Shown here piece after piece: positions 1 to 24,480 of a DNA stretch of 64,000 nt; position 1 is the stretch's first letter, and each line of letters begins with the position of its first letter. The notes below the pieces were generated by a model that did no database searches, was not told the origin of the DNA, and saw only the letters and a list, made by a program, of their open reading frames with translations. The translations under genes were made by a program, and so were the position numbers. This DNA comes from Engraulis encrasicolus (lineage: Eukaryota; Chordata; Actinopteri; Clupeiformes; Engraulidae): NCBI RefSeq assembly GCF_034702125.1, contig NC_085880.1:13264000-13327999 (forward strand), written 5' to 3'.

Positions 1-177
1 GTCCACGGTGGTGCCGCTGCAGGTGCAGAGAGCCGGGCAGGCGTCCGCTGCCCCAGAGCCCGCCAGGAGGGCACCACACAGCAGCAGGCTCCACAGCCCT
101 GCCCTGACCACCAGCCCCCCGGCCACGGCCAAGGCTGCACCGGAGGCAGCCCCTCCACAGAGTCGGCTCCTGGACAT
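1..177 (-). CDS. slit1: SLIT1-type protein, first coding exon (partial, runs off left edge)
   Basis: The minus strand from an ATG at 177-175 stays open to the window edge and gives 59 residues. Residues ~17-45 are hydrophobic (AALAVAGGLVV and LWSLLLCGALLAG), as expected for a signal peptide. They are followed by CPALCTCSGTTVD, the start of a cysteine-rich leucine-rich-repeat N-cap. SLIT1 is known to open its mature chain with nearly this wording (CPALCTC-GTTVDC); SLIT3 as I know it differs here. SLIT proteins are secreted LRR/EGF/laminin-G ligands of Robo receptors that repel axons. The neighbouring arhgap19 on the same strand matches the human ARHGAP19-SLIT1 arrangement, which supports slit1. 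The rest of the gene is outside the window, so the a/b paralogue cannot be decided. Confidence 0.85.
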   Translation of the reverse strand, partial: MSRSRLCGGAASGAALAVAGGLVVRAGLWSLLLCGALLAGSGAADACPALCTCSGTTVD

Positions 178-894
178 GATCCGCTCCAGCACCAGCCTCT
201 TTTTTTGCTCCTCTGGTTCTCTCCTCTGGTTCTCTCCAAGCGGTGTGTGTGGCTCACTCAGTGCCCTCACTCACTGGTTTCCCAGTTCAGTTGTCTGTTC
301 GGCAAGACGGTTTGCTAGGTAGTCAGTCAGTCAGTCAGTCAGACAGACAGATCAGACAAGGAGTCAGTTTTCTGACAGAGGCTTCTGAACAGCAATGCTG
401 CTGCTGCTGCTTCTGTTGCCAGTGTCTGAGTGGCTGGTCTGCACAAAGACTCACTCCACAAGAGTGAGATAAAACGGCAGACAAGAATAACAACAACAGC
501 AAACAACAATAACTACAAAAAAAATGTTTGGGGAAAAAAACCAAGAACAAACAGAGAGAAATAAATTAAAATGTGATTTAAAGGAGGGGGGAGAGAAAAT
601 GTGAATAATGAAGTCCACTGGGAGTTGATGAATAGATGTGTTGGAAATAAAAGAAGAAGAGATCCAAGTCCGTTATCTGGTCTTTTCACTTCTTAGCTAA
701 AAACAAAGGCGACAACCAACAAAAAACTCCCACTCTTGTCTTTCTCTCTTTCTTTTACGGAGTTGCTTCCCTTCTGCGGTGAGCTGTGCTGCGCTACGCT
801 GTGCCTACGTCTTTCTCCTCTGCTCTCCAGCCCTCTTCTGTCTGCCCGTAGAGACGGGAGTAGGGAAACACAGCGGAGGGGGGAAAAAAACGCT

Positions 895-967
895 CTCTCT
901 CTCTCTCTCTTGCTCTCTCTCTCTCTCGCCCGCTCACTCTCTCTCCCTCCCTCTCTCTCTCTCTCAA

Positions 968-998
<31 letters not shown>

Positions 999-1002
999 CA
1001 GC
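895..1002. repeat. compound (CT)n-(CA)n microsatellite
   Basis: Runs of CTCT from ~895 to 965 pass directly into CACA to ~1000. It sits ~0.7 kb upstream of the slit1 start codon. Confidence 0.85.
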
Positions 1003-1230
1003 AGTCATCCATCACAAGAATCTACAAATAGCAGCTCCCGGGCTCCTCCCACTCCAACCCCCCCCCTCTCTCTAAAGCCCCCTCTCTCCACACACACACC
1101 TCCCTCCTTGCCTTCCTCCCTCTTTCTCCACCTCCTTCCCCGCCCCCTCCACCCCCGCCACACACACACACACCCCAGCAGCACACACACACCCTCACCA
1201 CACCCCCACCCCCCCCCAGAACCCTGCCTG

Positions 1231-1232
1231 AA

Positions 1233-1292
<60 letters not shown>
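1231..1292. repeat. (CT)n microsatellite
   Basis: Near-perfect CT dinucleotides with a few interruptions at the distal end. Confidence 0.9.
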
Positions 1293-1294
<2 letters not shown>

Positions 1295-1379
1295 ATCTCC
1301 CAGGCTCCCACCAGCACTCTGCAGCCCCCACAGTCAGGAGAGCCGGAGACCCAGCAGGGCACACACACAGGCACAGAGG

Positions 1380-1640
1380 TAGCCCCAGCCCCAGCACAAG
1401 CTCCAAGCATTCTCATCCCCAAGTCCAAGCCTCAGTCCAATCTCCAAGCATTCTCATCCCCAGCCCCAGCCCAGGCTCCAACCTCCAAGCATTCTCACCC
1501 CCAAGCCCCAGCTCCAACCTCCAAGTAATCTCATTCCGATCCCCAGTCTCAGCCCAAGCTCCAAGTGTTCCCATTACTAGCCCGAGCCCCAGCCCCAGCC
1601 CCAGCCCAATCTCCAAGCCCCTGAACCCAGGCCCCAGCCT
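1380..1640. repeat. pyrimidine/CA-rich minisatellite, ~5 units of 36-44 bp
   Basis: The phrase CTCCAAG followed by an ATTCTCA-like stretch and a run of CCCCAG/CCAAG triplets recurs at about 1408, 1440, 1481, 1518 and 1558. Units diverge and differ in length. On the plus strand the triplet-like composition produces a spurious Pro/Ser-rich frame. It lies ~1.2 kb upstream of the slit1 start. Confidence 0.75.
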
Positions 1641-1860
1641 CTGACTGGCTAGCTGGCTGGTTCAGGGACCCATGCAGTAAGAGGCACCACTGCCGGGGTG
1701 GACATGTGTGCACATACGTAAGCATGGAGCTGTGTGCAGACCGGCGCGTGGACATCATTGATGCAGGCATATGATGTTCAGTGTATGAATATATGTATAT
1801 GTATATGTTCACTTCTCAGAATAAGAGAGAGAGAGATTTTGTGTGTGTGTGTCTGTGTGT

Positions 1861-3578
1861 TAGGGTGCATCAAAAAAACGCTTTTTCAGCCTATTGATCT
1901 GTCTGGGTGATAAAAGTGTTCCACTGCATGTACAAATAACACATGCAAAATATTTTTGCAATCCATGGTGGTTTACAGGTCCAACGGAATATGAGCTGAT
2001 ATGAAGGACTTGTGGATTAACTGCGTCAGTCTTTGCCAATTCAACGAAACCCTCCGACCTAATAACTTGGACTGTTTTTGTGATTTTGTTGAAATATTTT
2101 AAGCTAAATATTTATATGAAATAAAACCACTTTGACATATGTAAAATAACAGATTCCTAATTAACTATAATCATCAGTACCCCCCAAAATAAAAATAATA
2201 GATATAGGTATTTCCGAGAAACTGGGAAATTCACACACTGACACACAGGCTAAGCAAAAGGAAAAAAATCATGCAAATTGCTCCAAGAATGGCAATGCAC
2301 CAATCAAGTAGTCAATATGGCATTTGATACCACGGCTTCAAATACTGGCCATCTGAGCGCAGCCTGCATAGCCATACAGCTTTCACTGGGACGACCACTG
2401 CTGTGGTCTGGGTGCCGCCATCACATTGGCGAGGTGCTACTCAGTCAAATATTTAATGACCTCAGACTGGAGGTGTCACGCTCACCAGAGGTTGCACTGT
2501 TCTCTCGTCTGAGGGATAATTGGCACCTATTGCCACATGATGACAGTGCAATTTGGAGCAATTTGCATGTTAGGTTGCCAATGATAGTTCCACAAGCTTC
2601 ATCAGCCCCCTTTGTATATGCAGGCACACCAAGCAACTTCAGCTGTGTATTATCTCCAACAACAACTGTCAGGCGCTCTTCCTTCTGGGGCACATTGTCA
2701 AGTGTCTGCGTCAACTTGCTGTCCCAGTGCAGGGTGCACAAGGCAGGTGGTATCCACTGCTCATGGCATTCCTCACTGATGGTCTTCAGCACTTTACGGC
2801 GTGATCGATCTGCTGTGGCATAGGATGTGGAAACTTTTGACAAATCACCACCTGACTCTGAGATCAGGCCACGTGTGAAAGCAGCTTGCTGCATAGGAGT
2901 CATCTTCAACCTTGTAGCCAGTGACACAAGATTTGGCCGGCTGAGGATGTCTGGAGGAATCAAGACTGTGGTGCCAGACCTGCTTTGTGTCCTGTAGACA
3001 CCAGAGTAAAGTCCTTTCAGAAATTACTTGTGAGAGTTGCAAGTAAGAATTCAAAGTCCCTCCATGGCTGAAGATCAGCTCAACAGTTATCCACCATGCC
3101 TAACAAAGAGAGTCAAACACTCTGATTTTCATGAGGCCTTTATTTATTACAACATCATTCTATCCAAAACTGAAGATTTTTTTCCTTTTGCTTAGCCTGT
3201 GTGTCAGTGTGTGAATTTCCCAGTTTCTCGGAAATACTTATATCTATTATTTTTGGGGGTACTGATGATTATAGTTAATTAGGAATCTGTTATTTTACAT
3301 ATGTCAAAGTGGTTTTATTTCATTTAAATATTTAGGTTAAAATATTTCAACAAAATCACAAAAACAGTCCAAGTTATTAGGTGGGAGGGTTTCGTTGAAT
3401 TGGCAAAGACTGACGCAGTTAATCCACAGTTCCTTCATATCAGCTCATATTCCGTTGGACCTGTAAACCACCATGGATTGCAAAAATATTTTGCATGTGT
3501 TATTTGTACATGCAGTGGAACACTTTTATCACCCAGACAGATCAATAGGCTGAAAAAAACATTTTTTGATGCACCTTA
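1861..3578 (-). mobile_element. DNA transposon with ~405-bp terminal inverted repeats and decayed, partly inverted transposase-like coding region
   Basis: The left end (1861-2270, TAGGGTGCATC...) is repeated in reverse at the right end (3175-3578, reading TAAGGTGCATC...), with only scattered mismatches over ~405 bp. TTA occurs at both outer edges and may be the target duplication; the insertion is in a GT-rich site. The interior encodes protein-like sequence on the minus strand (2963 to ~2570, e.g. SRRKVLKTISEECHEQW and VVGDNTQLKLLG). A continuing part lies on the plus strand (2278 to ~2555, e.g. FDTTASNTGHLSAAC, CRHHIGEVLL). The two halves join logically at the phrase KLLQ, so the distal half has been flipped. 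I do not recognise the superfamily. Not autonomous as it stands. Confidence 0.8.
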
Positions 3579-3579
3579 G

Positions 3580-3604
3580 TGTGTGTGTGTGTGTGTGTGT
3601 GTGT
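3580..3604. repeat. short (GT)n tract
   Basis: GT dinucleotides abut the right end of the inverted-repeat transposon; a shorter GT tract abuts its left end (1838-1860). This suggests insertion into a GT repeat. Confidence 0.7.
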
Positions 3605-3839
3605 TCAAGTCTTTCAGAGACCTAAGCAAGGTATTTCTAATGACACAGACAGACAAGTTCAACTCTTTCACAAAATCATTACACTATTTCTATAGGGCTA
3701 AGGGAGCATGCCAGAGATTAGGAGAGGTTCCTCTTTAATGAGAAAGAGAGCCAGAATCAGAGAGAGTGTGTCGAAATAGCAAACTGATGGCGGGCCCTTT
3801 TTCTGCCGCAGACAACATCGCCTCAAGGGGTCGAGTGGA

Positions 3840-4115
3840 GCACCTTTCAGCAGAGGCAGGTGACTCCATGGGCCCCTGGCCCAGAAAACAAGAAAGCCCC
3901 CTCCATGGGTGTTGCTAGTTTCCAATAAGATTCAGAGTTTTAGGCCATATTTTGTCTCAGAATTTTTTTTATGCAGTTGTTACACAATAATATTTCAACA
4001 TTTCACAATATTGAAATATGGCGGCTTGGGCTTCAGGGCCTGCTTGGCTCTTTCTTGGCCCCCTGGGCCCGGGCCCGGTTGTCCCGTGCAGTAGTCCATC
4101 CTTGAGGGCCAGAGG
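3840..4115. mobile_element. relic of a short hAT-like/MITE repeat
   Basis: CCATGGGCCCCTGGCCCAG near 3868 and GGCCCCCTGGGCCCG near 4060 are loosely inverted. They resemble the ends of similar GGGCCCCTGGGCA-bearing fragments at ~41305, ~29860 and ~43195 in this window. No target duplication is clear. Confidence 0.35.
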
Positions 4116-4325
4116 GCCTATCAGAGGAGGTGACAGACTGTATTTATCACTGACGGCCATAGTAAATGACGGGGCTCAAACGCAGTCCCGTCCATTCACT
4201 TGAAAAGCACTGTTATTAGGGCCTTCTATGGCATGAGAAAAAGTGGTGCAAAAGTGAGGCTTGCTTGACCTTCATAGCGGGCAGAGCAGGAACACTTACA
4301 ACCCCCCAAAAAAACCCAAGTTATG

Positions 4326-4327
<2 letters not shown>

Positions 4328-4421
<94 letters not shown>
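4328..4421. repeat. (TG)n microsatellite
   Basis: About 47 uninterrupted TG dinucleotides. Confidence 0.97.
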
Positions 4422-4423
<2 letters not shown>

Positions 4424-5181
4424 CAATACAATTCACAATTCAGGTCGAGTTTGACAACAAATCTTCATGTTAGCTCCTTGAAATGTGTTATCCACATGAG
4501 TTATTAGGATAGTCCTACAAGGAGTTTGTCACCAAGTTTAGCATTTAGGCCTACGTTTTATGTAGGCTATTCAGCCACGAACCATGTAACTACTCTTTGC
4601 GCAGTGATATAAACACCTCGTCTTTGTATGGTTACCCCTCAGCAATACTTGACTCAAATTTGGTCAAATGTCAGACATAACACCAACTCAAATTCAACAT
4701 AGGCTAGGCCTACTCAACATACTGCTCACGATTTTTAACCTTCATAAGCCCGCGCAGTGGGGAATCTTCATTATAGCGCACCAATCTGCGGGGCCTTTTC
4801 TCTCTACCCAATTAAATAGTCCATAAAACCGTAGCATCTTGAAGTACCTACTAGTACAGCCTACGTGATGATCACACCGCTTGGGGCTGGAGTTTCTTCG
4901 GGCCTAATAAAGCTGTCACAAACATGTAGATCTTCTCAGAATGGAAGTTTAATTAAAGAGGAGACCAGGTCGTTTACGGGTAATGGTGGGAGCCCTTTTC
5001 CCTCTGAAAGATGCAGTAAAAGCTCGTGCAACAGCAAATATATGCATTCCATTTGGTGTCGCGCGCGGGGAAGATGAAGAGGAATCAGAATTTTCCATGA
5101 CGTGATGTGCGTGCGCCACCTAAACGCGTTGCGCGGAAGTTTTAATGGTGATATGGCTTGCAGAGATGCGGAATATACTAT
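4422..5181. other. intergenic, no gene seen
   Basis: No exon-like reading frame, splice pair or recognised repeat was found between the TG repeat and the inverted-repeat element at 5182. Confidence 0.5.
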
Positions 5182-5730
5182 GGCTATGTCTCAAATGGCG
5201 CACTTTTGTCAGTGCACTGACAGTCAGTGCATAGTGCACACAGTGCACTGAGGTCTTTAGTGCATAGTGTCGAGGAAAAATGTGAGCACTATGCACTGTG
5301 CCCTCACTGGAAGTGACGACTGAGCATGCCATTAGGCTTGCAAAAATATGAGTTGGCTACTGTTTACAATGCACAGCTTCTGGTGCTTGTATTTTCATGT
5401 CTTTCACCCCAAAGGACAACAATCACACATACAATACTTTGGTTGGCATAAAAAGGTTGGTGCCCCATCAACATTACTTACAGAATTAGGAGACTGTTGA
5501 CCAAACTCTTCTACTGAACTGAATGCCACATTTCCTCCGTGTCATTGTCAACATGGCCGCCGTTTAGTGCATGCAGTGTCCATCATTCAAGCACTGCATT
5601 TTTCCGCCATTGTTAGGGGATCATCCTGGTACTTTCAGTGCACTGGCTCAACTGAAATTTTCAGCGGGAGCGCCCTAGGCACTGAAAAACAGTGCCCGAA
5701 GTGCACAAGTGCGGCATTTGAGACACAGCC
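5182..5730. mobile_element. non-autonomous DNA element with inverted ends (549 bp)
   Basis: The left end GGCTATGTCTCAAATGGCGC is matched in reverse at the right end (GGCTGTGTCTCAAATGCCGC). The interior carries many copies of CAGTGCA/TGCACTG. A 110-bp relative with the same TGTCTCAAATGG ends lies at 13695-13805. Superfamily not determined. Confidence 0.75.
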
Positions 5731-8322
5731 AGTATGTCGTATGCTACGAAATGTTCTGCGTGTGACATTGTTTAAAATAGTGAGAAAAAAATTCTGGTTA
5801 AAGTTATTCCTATCTCTTAAAAACGTAATCAGGGCTTTAGCCCGTTTGCCAGCATGCTTCCAAAATAGAAAATTGAAAGAGCGGTTCACAAAATGCGTAT
5901 TTTCTTTCCTCCCTCTTTTTTATAATAAAAAAATGTAACAATCCGCACACACAGCCACTGTGGGAACTTCTTTGAACTGAAATGGATCACCAAAAGTATC
6001 TTCCAAAGTAAGAGCTGCCAAACTAAATTCCCAAGCATCTGTAAACACATTATTTCAAACATGGTAGTGGCATGTTCAAATATAGACCTCGGTCTGTTCC
6101 TATTTAGACAACATGAGAAACGGCACTCATCTCCTGGGTGTCCGTGAAAGAAATCCAAAGACCATATGCCTATTTTTTAAAGCCCTGACAGTCACACTGT
6201 GAGACGCAAACTCTTTTTGGGCCCAATTTGAATTCGTTAATTTGTCTATGTGATAAAACCATAATTTTACATGCCAATTAACTTCATTATTCTTTTAGTT
6301 TAGAGAACACAAAAAACACTTCCTACGCAATACGAACTTTTTAAATCATGTTTAATAAAATCAATGCCGTCATGGATTTGTGAACACTTGGAACAGTTGG
6401 TAGAGTTTTCCCTTTTCAACTGCTTCCCCTTGTGGCCAAAAAATGGAACTACAAAAGTAAACGGGCCACAAGGAGGGGACACAATTCACTGAACATGCAG
6501 ATCTCAATATAGGCCTAATGTGACGCGCTGTAAAAAAAAAATACAGTTCACATTTTAGACCATGACTATTTCACATGACTAAAAAAGGGACACACACAAA
6601 ACGGAGGTTCCTCACCGTTGAAAATGATGGTCACATTTAAGACATGTACAATGGGAATAAATACATGAAAATATAGACAAAAAAGATAATGTATCACCGT
6701 TGCCAAAAGCATCCCAAAAAGTACATACAACAGAAATAAACATACACTATCGTGAAATGTATGCAAGAGTAGTGGTCTTTGAGTAAACCAGAAGGTCCCT
6801 AAAAAGCGAAGCAGACTACTTGGAGTAGAAACAGTAGCAGAACACAAAAGGGCACCAGTTTGAAATTCACAGTATTTACATTTAGCAGGAAGTCAGGAAG
6901 ACACACAACCAGTGTTTTGTTTAAGAGAAGGAAAAGAGCACATTGATTCTCTTGGAATTATGTACATGCAATTTCAGTTTTTTCCCCTGTCTTTTTAGAA
7001 ATTCCCTCACCCCAGATCGATAACAGGACTGAACTGTAACTTAAAGATAAAATAAAACTTAAAAGATAAAATAAAAAAACAACGGTGCAAAAACGAAATA
7101 ATAATAATACTAATAAAAAACATTAAGTATATAAACAGTTTGAAAATGCATAGGTAAAAAGAAGAAAATATATCTGCATAAATAAAAGAACCTGAAAGCA
7201 CTGCACTAACTAGCAGAGTAAGACTGCCAGTACAGCTGTAACAGCTAGGCCATATCTCACAGTATTGACAAAAAAGCTCTGTAAACAGCTACGACTCCCT
7301 AATTTCTCTGGAGATTAAATAACATAAAAAATGTTCCTTCTTTCTTTCGCCCTCCCTCACATGTAATCATACACTAATGAGGACTAGTACCAAAAATCAG
7401 GAAAAAGCACTTTCGAGTCTCTCTTAGCCACATGCCATTTCCTTCACTTCCTTCCTGACCTAACACCTACCAACCTATCCTTTCACTTCAAATCACCCAC
7501 GTTTGAGTGCCTACCACCTCAATTACCCTTTCACGACTAAACTCTTGGATGGTGGAATTATGACTATCTACTGGACCTCTAAATATTCCTTTTTTTAAAC
7601 TCTCAGATGTTTTACATGGCCGAATGCGTTTGAACTATTTTCTTATGTAATGGACTCTCTTATAATTCCAAGTATCAAGTTTTCCAAAGTCTCGAGAGGC
7701 TGGAGGGTCTCCAACAGTCAGAAATCCATCCAACAAATCACCGCCATCACCATTACCTCAAACCATCGAATAGCGCTCTCTCGCTCTCCATCTCTCTCTT
7801 AGTGCTGTAAACAATACCGCTCACTATGAAACCATTTCTGGACTTGTCATTTGATGGATAACAAGGGCTCAATAGTAACGGACAGTAAGTGGTCATTGCA
7901 TCATCACATGGGTCACATTTCTGGCAGTGTAGTCGAAGTTGATTAAAAAAAAATGTAAAAAGAAAAAAGGCACAAAAAAAAAGAAAAAAGAAAAAGAACA
8001 GAAAATGGTAAATCCAGCCATGTCTGAGGTCATGCATATACAGTACTTGACACTCTTTATATCTTAAGGGGTATAAAAACTGCATATAATAAATATGTTT
8101 TAAAAAAACAAAACATTAAAATGCATTACATTTTTTAAAAATGCAATGAAATAAAATCTGTTTGGGTCTTGAGCATATATATTACTGATTCTGAAATATA
8201 TTCGATTCAAATTCATCAGGGATCTTTGCACCACCCGACTCCATAACCAACTTTCCAACATGCAGGTGAACAAGAGTGCCGTGTCCCTCACGGCGTCTGA
8301 AAGTGCCTGAACCACCTGTTCA
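5731..8322. other. AT-rich stretch without a recognised gene; possible extended arhgap19 3' UTR
   Basis: I find no exon-like frame on either strand. It is the region downstream of the arhgap19 stop codon in transcript direction and is comparatively free of dispersed repeats, so part of it may be 3' UTR. The sequence alone does not prove that. Confidence 0.35.
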
Positions 8323-8440
8323 AGTTCTTAAGATTTTATTTTGTTTCAGAGATTTAAAAATCTGGTGTACACCGTCGAAACATGTCAGGTAAAGGACTTT
8401 ACATGTCTGAAACAAAAGAAAATCTTAAGAATTGATTCAA
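8323..8440. repeat. short inverted-repeat element
   Basis: TTCTTAAGATTTTATTTTG at ~8327 is paired with the reverse form ending at ~8437. Between them lies ACCGTCGAAACATGTCAGG. A larger relative with the same GTCGAAAC core and inverted arms is at 22878-23053. Confidence 0.55.
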
Positions 8441-8688
8441 CAGTTAGATATAATAGACATTATACACCCATCTGTTCAAGTTTTGGGGCCGAGGTGAGCA
8501 GAAGAGCGGAGAGCTTCGCCACTGCTACCCAGTGGCTGATGTGACGTCATCGTACACGAGAATTCCGGTCTAATTCAACATGCAGTTGTCGCCGGGCAAC
8601 TGACAAGTTGAGGGTGGCGTGAATAATTACAACTGCATGTTGAAATTCCCGTTATTCTCTTATAATGCGATCATCTCGTGATATCATC

Positions 8689-21653
<12,965 letters not shown>

Positions 21654-21657
21654 GTTC

Positions 21658-21730
21658 CGTTTGAATCTTCCGCTGTTTTAGTTTGGAAAGCACCCATCCC
21701 TCTCCTGATTGGTTCGGCGCAAAATTGGGC
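21658..21730 (-). promoter_or_regulatory. arhgap19: arhgap19 core promoter: two inverted CCAAT boxes, ETS-like GCGGAAG, TTTGAA (CHR-like)
   Basis: ATTGG on the plus strand at 21708-21712 (within CTGATTGG, i.e. CCAATCAG) and at 21724-21728 are CCAAT boxes for a minus-strand gene. CTTCCGC at 21668-21674 is an ETS-type GCGGAAG. TTTGAA at 21660-21665 has the cell-cycle homology region sequence. No TATA box is visible. CCAAT plus CHR is a known pattern in G2/M genes and would fit a mitotic RhoGAP; the functional reading is inference. Confidence 0.45.
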
Positions 21731-21779
21731 GTGGTATCCAAATCCACTGGCCAGTCCAAGTCAGCTTTTCAGCATTTAA

Positions 21780-22877
21780 AAAGCCCTGGGTCATTGAAGG
21801 TATGTTTTAACACCACTGTTATCAAGAAACGTTCTCATGTGTCTGGATAACGAATCTATTTTACATTTCATCATATGGATTTTTGTTTTGTCACACATTG
21901 CCGTAGGCCTAGAAGTTAGAACTAACTAGTACCAAAAATGCATTTCAGAAGTGTACTTGAGTTAGTTCTAGACTATTGCCACTAGAGGGAGACAGTGCAC
22001 TTGAAAAAGAACTAAAATGGACTCAAATGACTGACAGCAAGCTCCTTCTGAAGTTTATTGACATATTAAACACTTTTTCATTTTTAAATAAATATTTAAA
22101 TATTAAATTAATGCCTATTTCAAGACAAAAGTCTATCAACCTGGGAGGAATACTGTGCCATTATGGCTCAAACACATACCCACAATGTGCACATTCTCCA
22201 TTAGGGTATCCTATAACATACATATAGGCCTACATGACTATGAACTGTCCTTGGCAACAAGGTGGACTAATAATTGTCACATCATTATCAACCAAAGGAA
22301 GAAGAACAACACTGTTATTGTGATGATAATAATATCAACTGTTTGGCCTAATTATAATCAACAGGAGAAATAAGAAACATGCAGCAGAATGTCTCTGAGG
22401 CTTCGCCGCATGAAAACATGAACAATAGCATACGCAGTCTGCTGTTGTATAAATTCAATGACATCTAAATACTTGAAAACAAACAGCTTCCCAACACGAC
22501 ACAGTACAGGGACAACAAAGCACATACTGGCTGATTGGTGATATCCTGGCATTATAAATCAAGCCAAGTGTCCATCAACTAATCAAAGACAAAGATATTC
22601 AAAATACCATACACATTGTACACATTTCACCTATGTGCTATGTCCCACTGGTCTGTCAACAAGACGTGAAGCATGGTTTTACTATCCTTATCTGCAAAAC
22701 AATAATTTCAATGTAAACCATAAATAGGTTAATCCTTCTAAATGTACCCGTGGTTTCCAACCATTCATAAAGGATCATCCTTAAAACCATACTCATTATT
22801 TCCAACCTATCTCTAGGGTGATAAGGGCATTCTGATTAGCCCCATTTTCACCGCCATAACCGACACTACCCGTACTG
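21780..22877. other. intergenic between arhgap19 and the GPCR, no gene seen
   Basis: AT-rich, with no exon-like frame, splice pair or clear repeat in either orientation. Confidence 0.5.
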
Positions 22878-23053
22878 AAACACTTAGGTTTTTCTTATAC
22901 TTCAGACATGTAAAACTTATATGTTTTACCTGACAAGTTTCAACGATATAGCTTCCATCTATATCAGAGATGAAGACAAAAGCTATACCGTCGAAACAGG
23001 TAGAAGATAAAACTTTAACATGTCTGAAGTATACGAAAAACCCTAAGTGTTAC
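22878..23053. repeat. 176-bp inverted-repeat element
   Basis: AACACTTAGGTTTTTCTTAT at the left is inverted at the right (ACGAAAAACCCTAAGTGTT), with ACTTCAGACATGT inside each arm. The centre contains ACCGTCGAAACAGGT. Related to 8323-8440. Confidence 0.65.
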
Positions 23054-23599
23054 TTTAACAGTCAGACATAATGAACGCCATACACCTATCCGTACCGTAC
23101 CAGTGTTTTGCAGAGCTGATAGCCCGGACCCACAGCCCCACAATAGCCCAGACCCACAGCCCCCACAGTCGTATTCTCACTGGGGTTGCGAGGTCCATTT
23201 TATCACAATGAGCCTGGCTCTCTTTGGTGGTGTACAATTCAGAGCCCCAGTTTGTTACCCCACAAGACGTAGGTTTGAGTCCCTGTGCAACACTACAACC
23301 CTCCACACATCTTTTTTTACATCCATTTAAATATACTGTACAGTACATGGCTGTATCTTCCAGCAGGGCTGGAGTGGGACCGGAAAACGGGTCAGAGCAT
23401 TTTTTTTGTGGCCTGTTTTAAATCGTGGACCAGTCTTTAAGAAAATACAAAAAAATGCCCAACTGCATCGGCCCCTGAGGACTGTTGTGCCATGTGCACT
23501 GAAATGCCCTGTATGTTAGATTACCAGTGCAGGCCTGGACGCCAGGATGTGACTGGTCTCTAGTCTAGTGTAAGTTCTGCAGTGCTATGTGTGTGGGGT

Positions 23600-24480
23600 C
23601 TATATGCGGTGGTGTGCTGCTACTACTACTACTACATCTTGTGGGCTGATTCTCAACCCGTTCCTGACCTGACCCATTCGCTTCTCTCCCCGACTCATTC
23701 TCCTCTCTACCCGACCCTCTACCTTCTCTCCCTGACCTGCTCCCTTCTCTTCCTGACCCGGTTCCCTCTCTCCCTGACCTGCTCCCCTCCCTCCCCGGCC
23801 CGGCTCCCTCTCTCCCTGACCCGGTTCCCTCTCTCCCCAAGCTGTTCCCCTCTCTCCCTGACCTGCTCCCCTCCCTCCCCGGCCCGGTTCCTTCTCTCCC
23901 TGACCTGCTCCCTTCTCTTCCTGACCCGGCTCCCTCTCTCCCTGACCTGTTCCCTCCCTCCCCGGCCCGGCTCCCTCTCTCCCTGACCCGGTTCCCTCTC
24001 TCCCCAAGCTGTTCCCCTCTCTGCCCGCCCCACTCCCTTCCCTCCCAGAGCCATTCTCCTCTCTACCCGACCCGCTCCCCTCTCTCCCTGACCCGGTTCC
24101 GGTGGTCTGGCTGAGGCGGCTGGTCAACACCATCATGTGTGCCCTAGACCCGGACCCGCACACAGACCCGGATCCAGTCCCGCTCCCTTTGCGGCGGAGG
24201 CACCACAGCCTGGGGCACCAGCAGCAGCAACAGCAGCAGCAGCAGTTGACCTTCAGGCTCCTCAAGGTCATCCAGCAGGCCCTGCGGAAGGTGCTGGAGG
24301 AGATGCAGAAGATGACGGGGTCCAGCGCGCTGTTGACGTACCACAGCGGCACCGACAGGTAGGTCTTCAGCACCGTGTAGACGCTCAGCAGGTGGTTGGA
24401 CCAGAAGTCGCGGTACGCCTGCATGAGCGAGGAGGCGACGTCGGGGAAGTTGCACAGGAAGAAGGCCACCACTACCGCGC
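23600..24480 (-). CDS. GPCR exon 5: TM6-TM7, helix 8, polycysteine and heptad-repeat tail
   Basis: It completes a Gly codon with exon 4 and reads [18 protein letters not shown] (TM6), then [16 protein letters not shown] (TM7) and TFRRAC (helix 8). Eight consecutive cysteines follow (433-440), then ~21 units of seven residues such as [14 protein letters not shown] and GGRGAGQ. TAG is at 23602-23600. The frame is open through the whole minisatellite. The tail could be shorter if an unseen splice removes it. Confidence 0.8.

Larger units (their letters stand above)
178..1379 (-). promoter_or_regulatory. slit1: slit1 upstream region: probable 5' UTR/promoter with pyrimidine-rich and CA tracts
   Basis: This lies directly upstream of the slit1 start codon. 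I see no second coding exon. It holds a short GTCA repeat (323-340), a GCT-rich patch near 395-420, CT tracts at 895-965 and 1231-1292, and CA tracts at 966-1000 and 1160-1190. The long reading frames here are translations of these tracts. The transcription start and exact UTR extent cannot be read from the sequence. Confidence 0.4.

Noticed and set aside
736..1644. 302-codon open frame on the plus strand upstream of slit1
   Set aside because: It is a translation of CT, CA and CCAG repeats with no domain, splice sites or neighbouring exons.
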